NCBI RefSeq assembly: GCF_041916975.1 | Contig: NZ_JAYRYK010000001.1 | Location: forward strand, 1,736,001-1,800,000 | Source of the DNA: Sphingosinicella sp041916975 | Lineage (GTDB): Bacteria > Pseudomonadota > Alphaproteobacteria > Sphingomonadales > Sphingomonadaceae | Reading direction: 5' to 3' | DNA: 64,000 nt | Part shown: one piece after another, positions 31,927-40,592 of the stretch | How the letters are laid out: every line of letters begins with the position of its first letter | Position numbering within the stretch: position 1 is the stretch's first letter | Program-made: the position numbers and the translations under genes | The notes under the pieces: model-generated | Told to the model about the DNA's origin: nothing | Seen by the model: the letters and a program-made list of their open reading frames with translations, nothing else | Databases searched by the model: none

Positions 31927-31940
31927 TTGATCTGCCGCAA
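31927..31940. promoter_or_regulatory. Degenerate FNR-like box upstream of ompW
   Basis: Read on the minus strand, TTGCGGCAGATCAA matches the two perfect boxes of the window in 11 of 14 positions and keeps one full half-site. It lies in the 98-nt gap between hemN and ompW, 57 nt before the ompW start. Confidence 0.4.
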
Positions 31941-31968
31941 ACATCAGAGATTTCTGGAACCGATGTGG

Positions 31969-33288
31969 TTATATTGCGCTGCTGAACCGCTGGGCATCGG
32001 GGTGCCGGTAAATATCGAAGCACGCAGCGATCGCCCGTGCGTAAGGCAGCGCGCCATCCTTCAGCGAAATCGCGTTTTCGCCCACGCTGCAAAGCCCCCG
32101 ATCGACGAACGGCTGCAGGCGCCCGCGCGTGTCGGCATCCGGCGGGTGCCCCTCGAAGGGTGCCCAGCCGCCGCACAGGATCGCTTCGATGATCGCGCCT
32201 CGCCGCCTGTCGTCTTCGGTACGGCAAACGCCGAGCGCGCCGGGAAGCTTCCCGTCACCGGCAAGCCCGCGGTAGCGGCCGACGTTCTTCTCGTTCTGCA
32301 CGAAGCGATCGGGAAAGCTGCTGATCGCGGTAGCGCCGAGGCCGAGAAGGACTGCGCTCTCATCGTCGGTGAAGCCTTGGAAGTTCCGCCGCAGCCGGCC
32401 GCTTGCCGCCGCACGCGCCATGCTGTCGTCCGGCAGCGCGAAATGATCGAAGCCGATCGGCTGATACCCGGCGGCGACGAGCATCTCATACCCCCGCTCC
32501 GCCATGCGGAAGCGCGCCTCGGCGCCGGGCAGATGCGTGCCGTCGATCCGCCGCTGGCGCGGAATGCGCGAGGGCAGATGCGCGTAGCCGAACAGCGCGA
32601 TGCGATCGGGTGCGAGCCGGATCGCATCCTCCAGCGTCGCGGCGAGGTCGTCGTCGGTCTGTTCGGGCAGTCCGTACATCAGATCGAAGTTCAGCGAGCG
32701 GACGCCCGCGCCGCGCAGCGAATCCACGGTGCGCTCTATCTCGTCCAGCGGCTGCACGCGGCCGATCGCCGCCTGCACGTGCGGCGCGAACGTCTGCACG
32801 CCAAGACTGACGCGGCGAAACGGCGCCATCGCGACGATGCGCTCCCACTCCGGCGTATAGCTGCGCGGATCGAGCTCGATCGCCATCTCGGCGTCGAGTG
32901 CGCGGAAGGCGAGCGTCAACCGCTCCAGCAGGCGCACGAACGCGATCGGCGGCACCGCGTTGGGGCTGCCGCCCCCGAACGCGATACTCCGCACGCGTCC
33001 GCGCCCCTGCAGCGTTCGCGCCACCGTGCCGATCTCCCGGTCCAGCGCCTGCATATAGGCGCCGAGCCGCTGGCGGTGCCCCGCCGCGCCCGTATTGCAT
33101 CCGCAATACCAGCAGATCGCATCGCAGTAGGGGATATGGAGATAGAGCGAGAGCGGCGTCTCCGCCCCCACGCCTGCGAATCCCGCCGCATGGAAGCCCG
33201 CATCCACCGGGCGGAATTCCGCCGCGGTCGGATAGCTCGTGTAGCGCGGTACGGCGCTGCTCAGCAGTTCGGGGTAATACCTCCACAT
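31969..33288 (-). CDS. hemN: Oxygen-independent coproporphyrinogen III oxidase
   Basis: Encodes 439 residues. It is a radical-SAM enzyme with the CxxxCxxC cluster motif (YCDAICWYCGCNT), GGGSPN for SAM binding and DLMYGLPEQTDDD. It converts coproporphyrinogen III to protoporphyrinogen IX without oxygen, feeding heme to the cbb3 oxidase under low oxygen. ATG 33288 is chosen: it gives the usual N terminus (WRYYPELLSS), and the longer frame would run into the FNR box at 33323-33336. Divergent from the formate dehydrogenase genes. Confidence 0.95.
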   Translation of the reverse strand: MWRYYPELLSSAVPRYTSYPTAAEFRPVDAGFHAAGFAGVGAETPLSLYLHIPYCDAICWYCGCNTGAAGHRQRLGAYMQALDREIGTVARTLQGRGRVRSIAFGGGSPNAVPPIAFVRLLERLTLAFRALDAEMAIELDPRSYTPEWERIVAMAPFRRVSLGVQTFAPHVQAAIGRVQPLDEIERTVDSLRGAGVRSLNFDLMYGLPEQTDDDLAATLEDAIRLAPDRIALFGYAHLPSRIPRQRRIDGTHLPGAEARFRMAERGYEMLVAAGYQPIGFDHFALPDDSMARAAASGRLRRNFQGFTDDESAVLLGLGATAISSFPDRFVQNEKNVGRYRGLAGDGKLPGALGVCRTEDDRRRGAIIEAILCGGWAPFEGHPPDADTRGRLQPFVDRGLCSVGENAISLKDGALPYARAIAACFDIYRHPDAQRFSSAI

Positions 33289-33322
33289 GCTGGCACTTTT
33301 CCCTCGTGCGCGCCGGGGGTCA

Positions 33323-33336
33323 TTGACGCAGGTCAA
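33323..33336. promoter_or_regulatory. FNR/FixK-type box between hemN and fdsG
   Basis: TTGACGCAGGTCAA, identical in all 14 bases to the box at 22459-22472. It is 34 nt from the hemN start and 68 nt from the fdsG start and can serve both divergent transcripts. Confidence 0.85.
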
Positions 33337-33404
33337 TCGACGCTGCGCGCAACAAAGCCGAATTGAAATTGTTCATAAGGCCCGGCGGCGCTACACCGCC
33401 CGGC

Positions 33405-33827
33405 ATGAGGGACGATCGCCTGGCCGACATCATCGCGGCACATAGCCACCGCGAGGGCGCGCTGCTGCCCATTCTGAACGACGTGCAGGCGACGTTCGGC
33501 TGTGTGGACGAGGACGCGGTACGCAGCATTGCCGCCGCGCTGAACCTAAGCCGCGCCGAAGTGCACGGCGTGGTCAGCTTCTACCACGACTACAAGGCGA
33601 AGGCCGATCCGCGCCCCGTCCTGAAGCTCTGCCGCGCCGAGGCGTGTCAGGCGCGCGGCGTGGAAGCTCTGGCGGCGCTAGCGGAAAAAGCGGCGGGTGA
33701 GCGTGTGCACATCGAAACCGTCTATTGCCTCGGCCTCTGCTCCGTCGGCCCGGCCGCGATGACGAACGGCGACGTGCACGCAAGGCTGGATGCTGCCCGT
33801 CTCAGCACACTGATCGAGGCACTCTAG
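33405..33827 (+). CDS. fdsG: NAD-dependent formate dehydrogenase gamma subunit
   Basis: Encodes 140 residues, a NuoE-like thioredoxin-fold protein that holds a 2Fe-2S cluster with cysteines in LCRAEACQ and YCLGLCSVGP. It passes electrons within the flavin-iron-sulfur module. ATG 33405 is the normal start (MRDDRLADII); the frame is open from a TTG at 33363 without support. First of fdsG-B-A-D-fdhD, 3 nt before fdsB. Confidence 0.93.
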   Translation: MRDDRLADIIAAHSHREGALLPILNDVQATFGCVDEDAVRSIAAALNLSRAEVHGVVSFYHDYKAKADPRPVLKLCRAEACQARGVEALAALAEKAAGERVHIETVYCLGLCSVGPAAMTNGDVHARLDAARLSTLIEAL

Positions 33828-33830
33828 GCC

Positions 33831-35369
33831 ATGCAGATACGCATTTCCGACGATGCGGCGGCGCTTGCCTGCGGTGCGGACGCGGTCGCTGAAGCCTTCG
33901 CTAAGGCAGGTCATGCGTCCGTGCGCGTGTCGAGCTGGGGGATGCACTGGCTGGAACCACTCGTCGAGGTGGACGGCATCGGCTACGGCCCCGTGACGCC
34001 GGGCCGCGTGTCCAACATCCTTGCCGGGACCGCCGACGACCTCCTCATCGGCGCGGTTGCCGAGCATCCGTTCATCAAGGGCCAGCAGCGCCTGACCTTT
34101 GCGCGCTTCGGCAAGACGCGCCCGCTCAGCCTCGAAGACTATGCCGCGACCGGCGGCTGGAAGGGCCTGGAGCGCGCCCGCGAGCTCGGACCGGACGAGA
34201 CGATCGCTGAAGTGCTCGCTTCCGGCCTGCGCGGTCGCGGCGGCGCGGGCTTCCCGGCGGGTATCAAGTGGCGCACGGTCGCCGACGCGCCAGGCGCGCG
34301 CAAATTCATCGTCTGCAACGCCGACGAAGGCGACAGCGGCACCTTCGCCGACCGCATGGTGATGGAGGGCGACCCCTTCATGCTCATCGAAGGCATGGCC
34401 ATCGCGGGTCTCGCCGTGGGGGCAGGCAAGGCCTACGTCTACATCCGCAGCGAATATCCGCACGCCATCGCGAAGATGGAAGCCGCCGCCGCACTCGCCG
34501 CGCCCTCAATCGCGCCGTTCGAGGTCGAAATCCGCACCGGGGCGGGCGCTTATGTGTGCGGCGAGGAAACCTCGCTGCTGAACAGCCTGGAAGGGAAGCG
34601 CGGCGAGGTTCGCGCCAAGCCGCCGCTGCCCGCGCACGAAGGCCTGTTCGGCTGCCCCACGGTCATCAACAACGTGCTGACGCTCGCCGCCGTGCCGTTC
34701 GTGCTCAGCGAAGGCGCGAAGGCCTACGCCGACTACGGCATGGGCCGCTCGCGCGGCACCATGCCCGTGCAGCTCGCTGGGAACATCAAGTGCGGCGGCC
34801 TCTACGAAACCGCGTTCGGCATCACGCTCGGCACGCTCGTGAACGAGATCGGCGGCGGCACCGCGTCCGGCCGCCCGGTGCGCGCAGTGCAGGTGGGCGG
34901 CCCACTCGGCGCCTATATTCCGCCCGCGCAGTTCGATCTGCCTTTCGACTACGAAGCGTTCGCGGTGGCGGACGGTCTCATCGGCCACGGCGGCATCGTC
35001 GTGTTCGACGACACGGTTGATATGCTGCGGCAAGCCCGCTTCGCCATGCAGTTCTGCGCGGCGGAAAGCTGCGGCAAGTGCACACCCTGCCGCATCGGCG
35101 CGGTACGCGGCGTCGAGACCATCGATCGTATCAGGGCCGGCGGACGCCGCGCCGACGGCGTCGAGACCCTGCCGCAAATCCACAACGCCCCGCGCCGCAA
35201 GCGCGCGGCGGAAGACGAGGTCGCGCTGCTGCGCGACCTCTGCGAAACTATGAAGTTCGGCTCGCTCTGCGCGCTCGGCGGCTTCACGCCCTACCCCGTG
35301 CTTTCGGCGCTCAATCACTTTCCCGAGGATTTTGTGGTAGAGTCCGCCGCTGAAGGAAACGCAGCATGA
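33831..35369 (+). CDS. fdsB: NAD-dependent formate dehydrogenase beta subunit
   Basis: Encodes 512 residues: an N-terminal 2Fe-2S-like thioredoxin part, then the NuoF-like core with the FMN/NADH site (GLRGRGGAGFPAGIKW; CNADEGDSGTFADR; GAGAYVCGEETSLLNSLEG) and a 4Fe-4S motif (ESCGKCTPCRIG). It hands electrons from formate to NAD+. Overlaps fdsA by 4 nt. Confidence 0.95.
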   Translation: MQIRISDDAAALACGADAVAEAFAKAGHASVRVSSWGMHWLEPLVEVDGIGYGPVTPGRVSNILAGTADDLLIGAVAEHPFIKGQQRLTFARFGKTRPLSLEDYAATGGWKGLERARELGPDETIAEVLASGLRGRGGAGFPAGIKWRTVADAPGARKFIVCNADEGDSGTFADRMVMEGDPFMLIEGMAIAGLAVGAGKAYVYIRSEYPHAIAKMEAAAALAAPSIAPFEVEIRTGAGAYVCGEETSLLNSLEGKRGEVRAKPPLPAHEGLFGCPTVINNVLTLAAVPFVLSEGAKAYADYGMGRSRGTMPVQLAGNIKCGGLYETAFGITLGTLVNEIGGGTASGRPVRAVQVGGPLGAYIPPAQFDLPFDYEAFAVADGLIGHGGIVVFDDTVDMLRQARFAMQFCAAESCGKCTPCRIGAVRGVETIDRIRAGGRRADGVETLPQIHNAPRRKRAAEDEVALLRDLCETMKFGSLCALGGFTPYPVLSALNHFPEDFVVESAAEGNAA

Positions 35370-38209
35370 CCTACGTTCGCCAGAGCGATTTCGGCACGCC
35401 CGCCTCGTCCGCGGACGAAACCGTCACGCTGAGCATCGACGGGCGCAGCGTCACCGTGCCCGCCGGCACCACCGTGATGCGCGCCGCCGCCGAGATCGGC
35501 ACCGCCATCCCGAAGCTCTGCGCGACCGACAATCTCAAGCAGTTCGGCTCCTGCCGCCTCTGCCTCGTCGAGATCGACGGCGCGCGCGGCACCCCCGCCT
35601 CCTGCACCACGCCGGTCGCGAGCGGCATGGTCGTCCACACCGAAACGCCCCGCCTGCAGAAACTGCGCCGCGGTGTGATGGAACTCTACATCTCCGATCA
35701 CCCGCTCGATTGCCTCACCTGCAGCGCCAACAACGACTGCGAGCTTCAGGATCAGGCCGCCGCCGTGGGCCTGCGCGACGTGCGCTACGGCTACGAGGGC
35801 GACAACCACCTCGCGCTCGATCTCGATACGTCGAACCCCTATTTCGACTTCGATCCCAGCAAGTGCATCGCCTGCTCGCGCTGCGTGCGCGCCTGCGACG
35901 AGGTGCAGGGCACGTTCGCGCTCACCATCGAAGGCCGCGGCTTCGAATCGAAGGTCTCGGCAGGCCTTGGTTCGGACGACTTCCTCGGCTCCGAATGCGT
36001 CTCCTGCGGCGCCTGCGTGCAGGCCTGCCCGACCGCGACCTTGCAGGAAAAGTCGGTGAAGGAGATCGGCCTTCCCGACCGCAGCGTCGTCACCACCTGC
36101 GCCTATTGCGGCGTCGGCTGCACCTTCCGCGCCGAGATGCGCGGCGAGCAGCTCGTCCGCATGGTGCCGTGGAAGGACGGCAAGGCCAATCGCGGCCACA
36201 GCTGCGTCAAGGGTCGCTTCGCGTGGGGCTATGCGCAGCACGCCGACCGCATCCTGAAGCCGATGATCCGCACCAGCATCGATCAGCCGTGGCGCGAGGT
36301 GGAATGGGACGAGGCCTTCGCCTACGCCGCCTCCGAACTGAAGCGCATTGCCGCGAAATACGGGCGAAACGCGCTCGGCGGCATCACCTCGTCGCGCTGC
36401 ACGAACGAGGAAACCTTCCTCGTCCAGAAGCTGGTCCGCGCCGGCTTCGGCAACAACAATGTCGATACCTGCGCGCGCGTCTGCCACTCGCCCACCGGCT
36501 ACGGCCTCAAGACGACTTTCGGAACATCGGCGGGCACGCAGGATTTCGACAGCGTCGAGCACAGCGACGTCATGCTCGTCATCGGCGCGAACCCCACAGA
36601 CGGGCACCCGGTCTTCGCCAGCCGCATGAAGCGGCGCCTCAGGCAGGGCGCGAAACTGATCGTCATCGATCCGCGCCGTACCGATCTCGTGCGCTCGCCC
36701 CACATCGAGGCCGAGCACCACCTGCCGCTGCGCCCCGGCACGAACGTCGCGGTGTTGACGGCGATGGCGCACGTCATCGTCACCGAAGGCCTCGCCGATG
36801 AAGCGTTCATCCGCGAACGCTGCGACTGGGACGAGTATCAGGACTGGGCGGCGTTCGTATCAGACGCGAAGCATTCACCCGAAACGCTTGCCCCCGTCAC
36901 CGGTGTCGACCCTGCTGAACTCCGCGCCGCCGCGCGCCTCTATGCGACCGGCGGCAATGCCGCGATCTATTACGGCCTCGGCGTCACCGAACATTCGCAG
37001 GGCTCCTCCACCGTCATGGCAATCGCCAACCTCGCGATGGTCACGGGCAACATCGGGCGGCCCGGCGTCGGCGTAAATCCCCTGCGCGGGCAGAACAATG
37101 TGCAGGGCGCCTGCGACATGGGCAGCTTCCCGCACGAGCTTTCCGGCTACCGCCACATCTCGGACGCCAATGCCCGGAAACTCTTCGAGGACGATTGGGG
37201 CGTCAGCCTCGATCCCGAGCCCGGCCTGCGCATCCCCAACATGCTCGACGCCGCCGTCGATGGCGTGTTCAAGGCGCTCTACGTGCAGGGCGAGGACATT
37301 CTCCAGTCGGATCCGGACACGAAGCACGTCGCCGCCGGCCTCGCCGCGATGGAATGCGTGATCGTCCACGACCTGTTCCTGAACGAGACCGCGAACTACG
37401 CGCACATCTTCCTGCCCGGCTCCACCTTCCTCGAAAAGGACGGCACGTTCACCAACGCCGAGCGCCGCATCCAGCCGGTGCGCAAGGTGATGTCGCCCCT
37501 GAACGGCCTGTCGGACTGGGAGGTGACACAGCGCCTCGCGCAAGCCCTCGGCCTCGACTGGAACTATACGCACCCGTCCGAGATCATGGACGAGATCGCC
37601 CGTCTCACCCCCAGCTTCGCGGGCGTCAGCTTTGATCGCCTCGACGCGGAAGGCTCGATGCAATGGCCGGTGAACGATGCCGCGCCGGACGGAACGCCCG
37701 TGATGCACATCGATGGCTTCGTGCGCGGCAAGGGCAAGTTCGTCGTCACCGACTATGTGCCGACCGACGAGAAGACAGGCCCGCGCTTCCCGTTGCTTCT
37801 CACCACCGGCCGCATCCTGTCGCACTACAACGTCGGCGCGCAGACGCGCCGCACCGCGAACGTCGCGTGGCACCCGGAAGATCTTCTGGAAATTCACCCG
37901 ACGGACGCCGAGAATCGCGGCCTCAAGGACGGCGACTGGGTGAAGCTCGCCAGCCGTTCGGGCGAAACCACGCTGCGCGCGCTGGTGACGGACCGGGTGG
38001 CGCCGGGCGTTGTCTACACGACCTTCCACCACCCGGCGACACAGGCGAACGTGGTGACGACCGACTATTCGGACTGGGCCACCAACTGCCCCGAATACAA
38101 GGTCACCGCCGTGCAGATCAGTGCATCGAACGGGCCGACCGACTGGCAGGAGGATTATTCCCGCCACAGCGACCGCGCCCGCCGCATCGAAGGCATCGCT
38201 GCCGAATGA
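35366..38209 (+). CDS. fdsA: NAD-dependent formate dehydrogenase alpha subunit (Mo/W-bis-MGD)
   Basis: Encodes 947 residues. In order: a 2Fe-2S domain (C52, C63, C66, C80), a His-Cys3 4Fe-4S site (H112, C116, C119, C125), two ferredoxin clusters (C167-177 and C211-221), a further 4Fe-4S (C245, C248, C252, C280) and the molybdopterin catalytic domain. The metal ligand is C373 (CARVCHSPTG), an ordinary TGC Cys, so this is not a selenoprotein; H374 is the partner catalytic residue. It oxidises formate to CO2 in the cytoplasm. Overlaps fdsB and fdsD by 4 nt each. Confidence 0.96.
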   Translation: MTYVRQSDFGTPASSADETVTLSIDGRSVTVPAGTTVMRAAAEIGTAIPKLCATDNLKQFGSCRLCLVEIDGARGTPASCTTPVASGMVVHTETPRLQKLRRGVMELYISDHPLDCLTCSANNDCELQDQAAAVGLRDVRYGYEGDNHLALDLDTSNPYFDFDPSKCIACSRCVRACDEVQGTFALTIEGRGFESKVSAGLGSDDFLGSECVSCGACVQACPTATLQEKSVKEIGLPDRSVVTTCAYCGVGCTFRAEMRGEQLVRMVPWKDGKANRGHSCVKGRFAWGYAQHADRILKPMIRTSIDQPWREVEWDEAFAYAASELKRIAAKYGRNALGGITSSRCTNEETFLVQKLVRAGFGNNNVDTCARVCHSPTGYGLKTTFGTSAGTQDFDSVEHSDVMLVIGANPTDGHPVFASRMKRRLRQGAKLIVIDPRRTDLVRSPHIEAEHHLPLRPGTNVAVLTAMAHVIVTEGLADEAFIRERCDWDEYQDWAAFVSDAKHSPETLAPVTGVDPAELRAAARLYATGGNAAIYYGLGVTEHSQGSSTVMAIANLAMVTGNIGRPGVGVNPLRGQNNVQGACDMGSFPHELSGYRHISDANARKLFEDDWGVSLDPEPGLRIPNMLDAAVDGVFKALYVQGEDILQSDPDTKHVAAGLAAMECVIVHDLFLNETANYAHIFLPGSTFLEKDGTFTNAERRIQPVRKVMSPLNGLSDWEVTQRLAQALGLDWNYTHPSEIMDEIARLTPSFAGVSFDRLDAEGSMQWPVNDAAPDGTPVMHIDGFVRGKGKFVVTDYVPTDEKTGPRFPLLLTTGRILSHYNVGAQTRRTANVAWHPEDLLEIHPTDAENRGLKDGDWVKLASRSGETTLRALVTDRVAPGVVYTTFHHPATQANVVTTDYSDWATNCPEYKVTAVQISASNGPTDWQEDYSRHSDRARRIEGIAAE

Positions 38210-38427
38210 ACAGCCTCGAAAAGCTCGTCTACATGGCAAACCAGATCGCGCGGAATCTGGAAACCGAAGGCGACAAGGCGGCAGAGATGACAGCTGCGCA
38301 CATCGTCGCCTTCTGGGATCCGCGCATGAAGAGTATGATCCTCAGCCATCTCGATGCTGGCGGCGAAGGCCTCTCTCCCGCCACGCGTGCGGCGCTCGGC
38401 AAGGTCCGCGCCGCCGCTCATGCCTGA
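38206..38427 (+). CDS. fdsD: Formate dehydrogenase delta subunit
   Basis: Encodes 73 residues. It has the features of the small delta subunit: KLVYMANQIARNLE, then VAFWDPRMKSMIL and a final ALGKV. It is thought to help maturation or stability of the soluble formate dehydrogenase. Starts at ATG 38206 overlapping the fdsA stop (ATGA) and overlaps fdhD by 8 nt. Confidence 0.9.
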   Translation: MNSLEKLVYMANQIARNLETEGDKAAEMTAAHIVAFWDPRMKSMILSHLDAGGEGLSPATRAALGKVRAAAHA

Positions 38428-39199
38428 TCCCGCCGCGCGTCAGGCGCTTTTCATGGAGGTTTTCGCAAAAGGCGGCAGCGCCGGGATCACACGTGAAATT
38501 CCCGTAGAGGCGCCCGTCGCGCTCGAATTCAACGGCATCGCCTATGCGGTGATGATGGCGACACCCACGGACCTTGCCGATTTCGTCACCGGCTTTGCAA
38601 TCACCGAAGGGCTTATAAAGCGCGCGAACGAGATCGGCATCGACATCGCCGAGACGGACAAAGGCTGGATCGTCCGCGCCCAGCTTTCCGCGGAGGCCGC
38701 CGAACCGGTGATGGAACGCGCGCGCCGCCGCGTGTCCGAAAGCAGTTGCGGGCTTTGCGGCATCGAGAATCTCGAACAGATTGCCCGCCCCCTGCCGCAC
38801 ATCGCCGTGCCGCTCGCCGTAGAGGCGCAGGCGATCTTCGCTGCGCTCGGCGCACTCCGTAATCGCCAAGCGCTCGGCCGCCGCACTGCCGCCGTCCACG
38901 CCGCCGCCTTCTGCGATCTCTCCGGCGCCATCCTCGCAGTGCGCGAGGACGTCGGCCGCCACAACGCGCTCGACAAGCTGATCGGCGCGCTCGCCGTTTC
39001 CGGCATCGCCGCAGGCGAGGGCTTCTTCCTGCTCACCGCCCGGTGCAGCTATGAACTCGTCGAGAAGACCGTCGTCGCTGGCGGCCGTGCGCTCGCCACC
39101 ATCTCTGCGCCGACAACGCTCGCCATAGACCGCGCAAAAGCAGCCGGGCTCGCGCTCTATGTGCTGACAAGGGAAGATTCACTCTTGCGCGTCATGTAG
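38420..39199 (+). CDS. fdhD: Formate dehydrogenase accessory sulfurtransferase FdhD
   Basis: Encodes 259 residues. FdhD transfers sulfur from a cysteine desulfurase to the molybdenum cofactor, which activates formate dehydrogenase. The catalytic loop SSCGLCGIENL carries the paired cysteines, and REDVGRHNALDKLIG is the family block. Equivalent to fdsC of other fds operons. ATG 38420 is chosen; it overlaps fdsD by 8 nt, indicating coupling. Confidence 0.93.
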   Translation: MPDPAARQALFMEVFAKGGSAGITREIPVEAPVALEFNGIAYAVMMATPTDLADFVTGFAITEGLIKRANEIGIDIAETDKGWIVRAQLSAEAAEPVMERARRRVSESSCGLCGIENLEQIARPLPHIAVPLAVEAQAIFAALGALRNRQALGRRTAAVHAAAFCDLSGAILAVREDVGRHNALDKLIGALAVSGIAAGEGFFLLTARCSYELVEKTVVAGGRALATISAPTTLAIDRAKAAGLALYVLTREDSLLRVM

Positions 39200-39219
39200 C
39201 GATTGGTTCTCAGGGGGAT

Positions 39220-40083
39220 ATGTCGATGGAATCCAGCAACATCTGCACGCTGACGCTGTCGTGCGCCGACAAGCCGGGCCTCGTCGCGGCCGTCGCCACG
39301 CTGCTTGCCGAAAGCGGCGGCAACATCCTCGATGCGCAGCAGTTCAATGATCAGCTTACCGATCGCTTCTTCATGCGCGTCGTCTTCGATCTCGACGCAT
39401 CGGCACAGGCCGGCTTCAAGGCACGTTTCGCCACACTCGCCGCCATGCACGGCATGGACTGGCGCGTGCGTTCCGCCGCCGAGAAGATGCGCGTGCTGCT
39501 GCTCGTCTCGAAGTTCGATCACTGCCTCGCCGATCTGCTCTACCGCCAGCGCATCGGCGAGCTTGAGATGGACGTGGTCGGCATCGTCTCCAACCACCCG
39601 AAAGACCCGATCGCGGCGATCAACGGCGGCATCCCCTTCCATCACCTGCCGATCACGAAGGACACGAAGGCCGCGCAGGAAGCCGCGATCAAGCGCATCG
39701 TGGACGAAAGCGGCGCCGAACTCGTCGTCCTCGCGCGCTACATGCAGATCCTGTCGGACGACCTCGCGGCGTTCCTCACGGGACGCTGCATCAACATCCA
39801 CCACAGCTTCCTGCCCGGCTTCAAGGGCGCCAAGCCCTATCATCAGGCGCACGCGCGCGGCGTGAAGATCATCGGCGCAACCGCGCACTACGTCACCGCC
39901 GATCTCGATGAAGGCCCGATCATCGCGCAGGACGTCGAGCACATCAGTCACACCGACACGCCCGACGATCTCGTTCGCAAGGGCCGCGACATCGAGCGCC
40001 GCGTGCTCGCCCGTGCCGTCCGCTATCATCTGCAGGATCGCGTGCTGCTGAACGGCGCCACCACGGTGGTTTTCCGGGACTAG
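39220..40083 (+). CDS. purU: Formyltetrahydrofolate deformylase
   Basis: Encodes 287 residues: an N-terminal ACT domain (about 8-85, LTLSCADKPGLVAAVATLLA) and a formyltransferase-like catalytic domain with NIHHSFLPGFKGAKPY and the catalytic Asp in TADLDEGPII. It splits 10-formyl-THF into formate and THF. It lies 20 nt after fdhD on the same strand, so formate release and formate oxidation are probably coexpressed. Confidence 0.95.
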   Translation: MSMESSNICTLTLSCADKPGLVAAVATLLAESGGNILDAQQFNDQLTDRFFMRVVFDLDASAQAGFKARFATLAAMHGMDWRVRSAAEKMRVLLLVSKFDHCLADLLYRQRIGELEMDVVGIVSNHPKDPIAAINGGIPFHHLPITKDTKAAQEAAIKRIVDESGAELVVLARYMQILSDDLAAFLTGRCINIHHSFLPGFKGAKPYHQAHARGVKIIGATAHYVTADLDEGPIIAQDVEHISHTDTPDDLVRKGRDIERRVLARAVRYHLQDRVLLNGATTVVFRD

Positions 40084-40147
40084 GCCCCGTGGACTCACCG
40101 CCCGAATCTGCATAGCCTCGCGGCCTTTCCGTCAACAGGAGCAGGCC

Positions 40148-40576
40148 ATGAAGATCGATCGCAAGGGTTCCGCGCACTGGGAAGGCGGCCTCAAGGATGG
40201 CCGCGGCAGCATCTCTACGCAGAGCGGCGCTCTCGATAAGCGTCCTTATGGCTTTGCGATGCGCTTCGAAGGCGTGCCCGGCACCAACCCCGAGGAACTG
40301 ATCGGCGCGGCGCACGCGGGCTGCTTCACGATGGCGCTGTCGCTCATCCTCGGCGAGGCCGGGCTGACCGCCGACAGCCTCGACACCACGGCCACGGTAA
40401 CGCTGGAGAAGCTCGAGACCGGCTTTACGATCACCGCGATCCACCTGAAGCTGGAAGCGAGTATCCCCGGCACGGATGATGCCGCTTTCCAGGAGCTTGC
40501 CGCCAAGGCCAAAGCGAACTGCCCTGTCTCGAAGCTGCTGAACGCGAACATCACGCTCGACGCGGCGCTCGTCTGA
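40148..40576 (+). CDS. OsmC-family peroxiredoxin
   Basis: Encodes 142 residues, the length of OsmC. The two redox cysteines are in AAHAGCFTMAL and KANCPVSKLL, the peroxidatic and resolving positions. It reduces organic hydroperoxides in the cytoplasm. It has its own AGGAGCAGGCC ribosome site and a 64-nt gap after purU; 16 nt separate it from hrpB. Confidence 0.93.
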   Translation: MKIDRKGSAHWEGGLKDGRGSISTQSGALDKRPYGFAMRFEGVPGTNPEELIGAAHAGCFTMALSLILGEAGLTADSLDTTATVTLEKLETGFTITAIHLKLEASIPGTDDAAFQELAAKAKANCPVSKLLNANITLDAALV

Positions 40577-40592
40577 CTTTTAAAGGGCAGGC

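Noticed and set aside
35366..38209. Possible selenocysteine in formate dehydrogenase
   Set aside because: The ligand codon at the active site (C373) is TGC and there is no in-frame TGA, so the enzyme is the Cys form.
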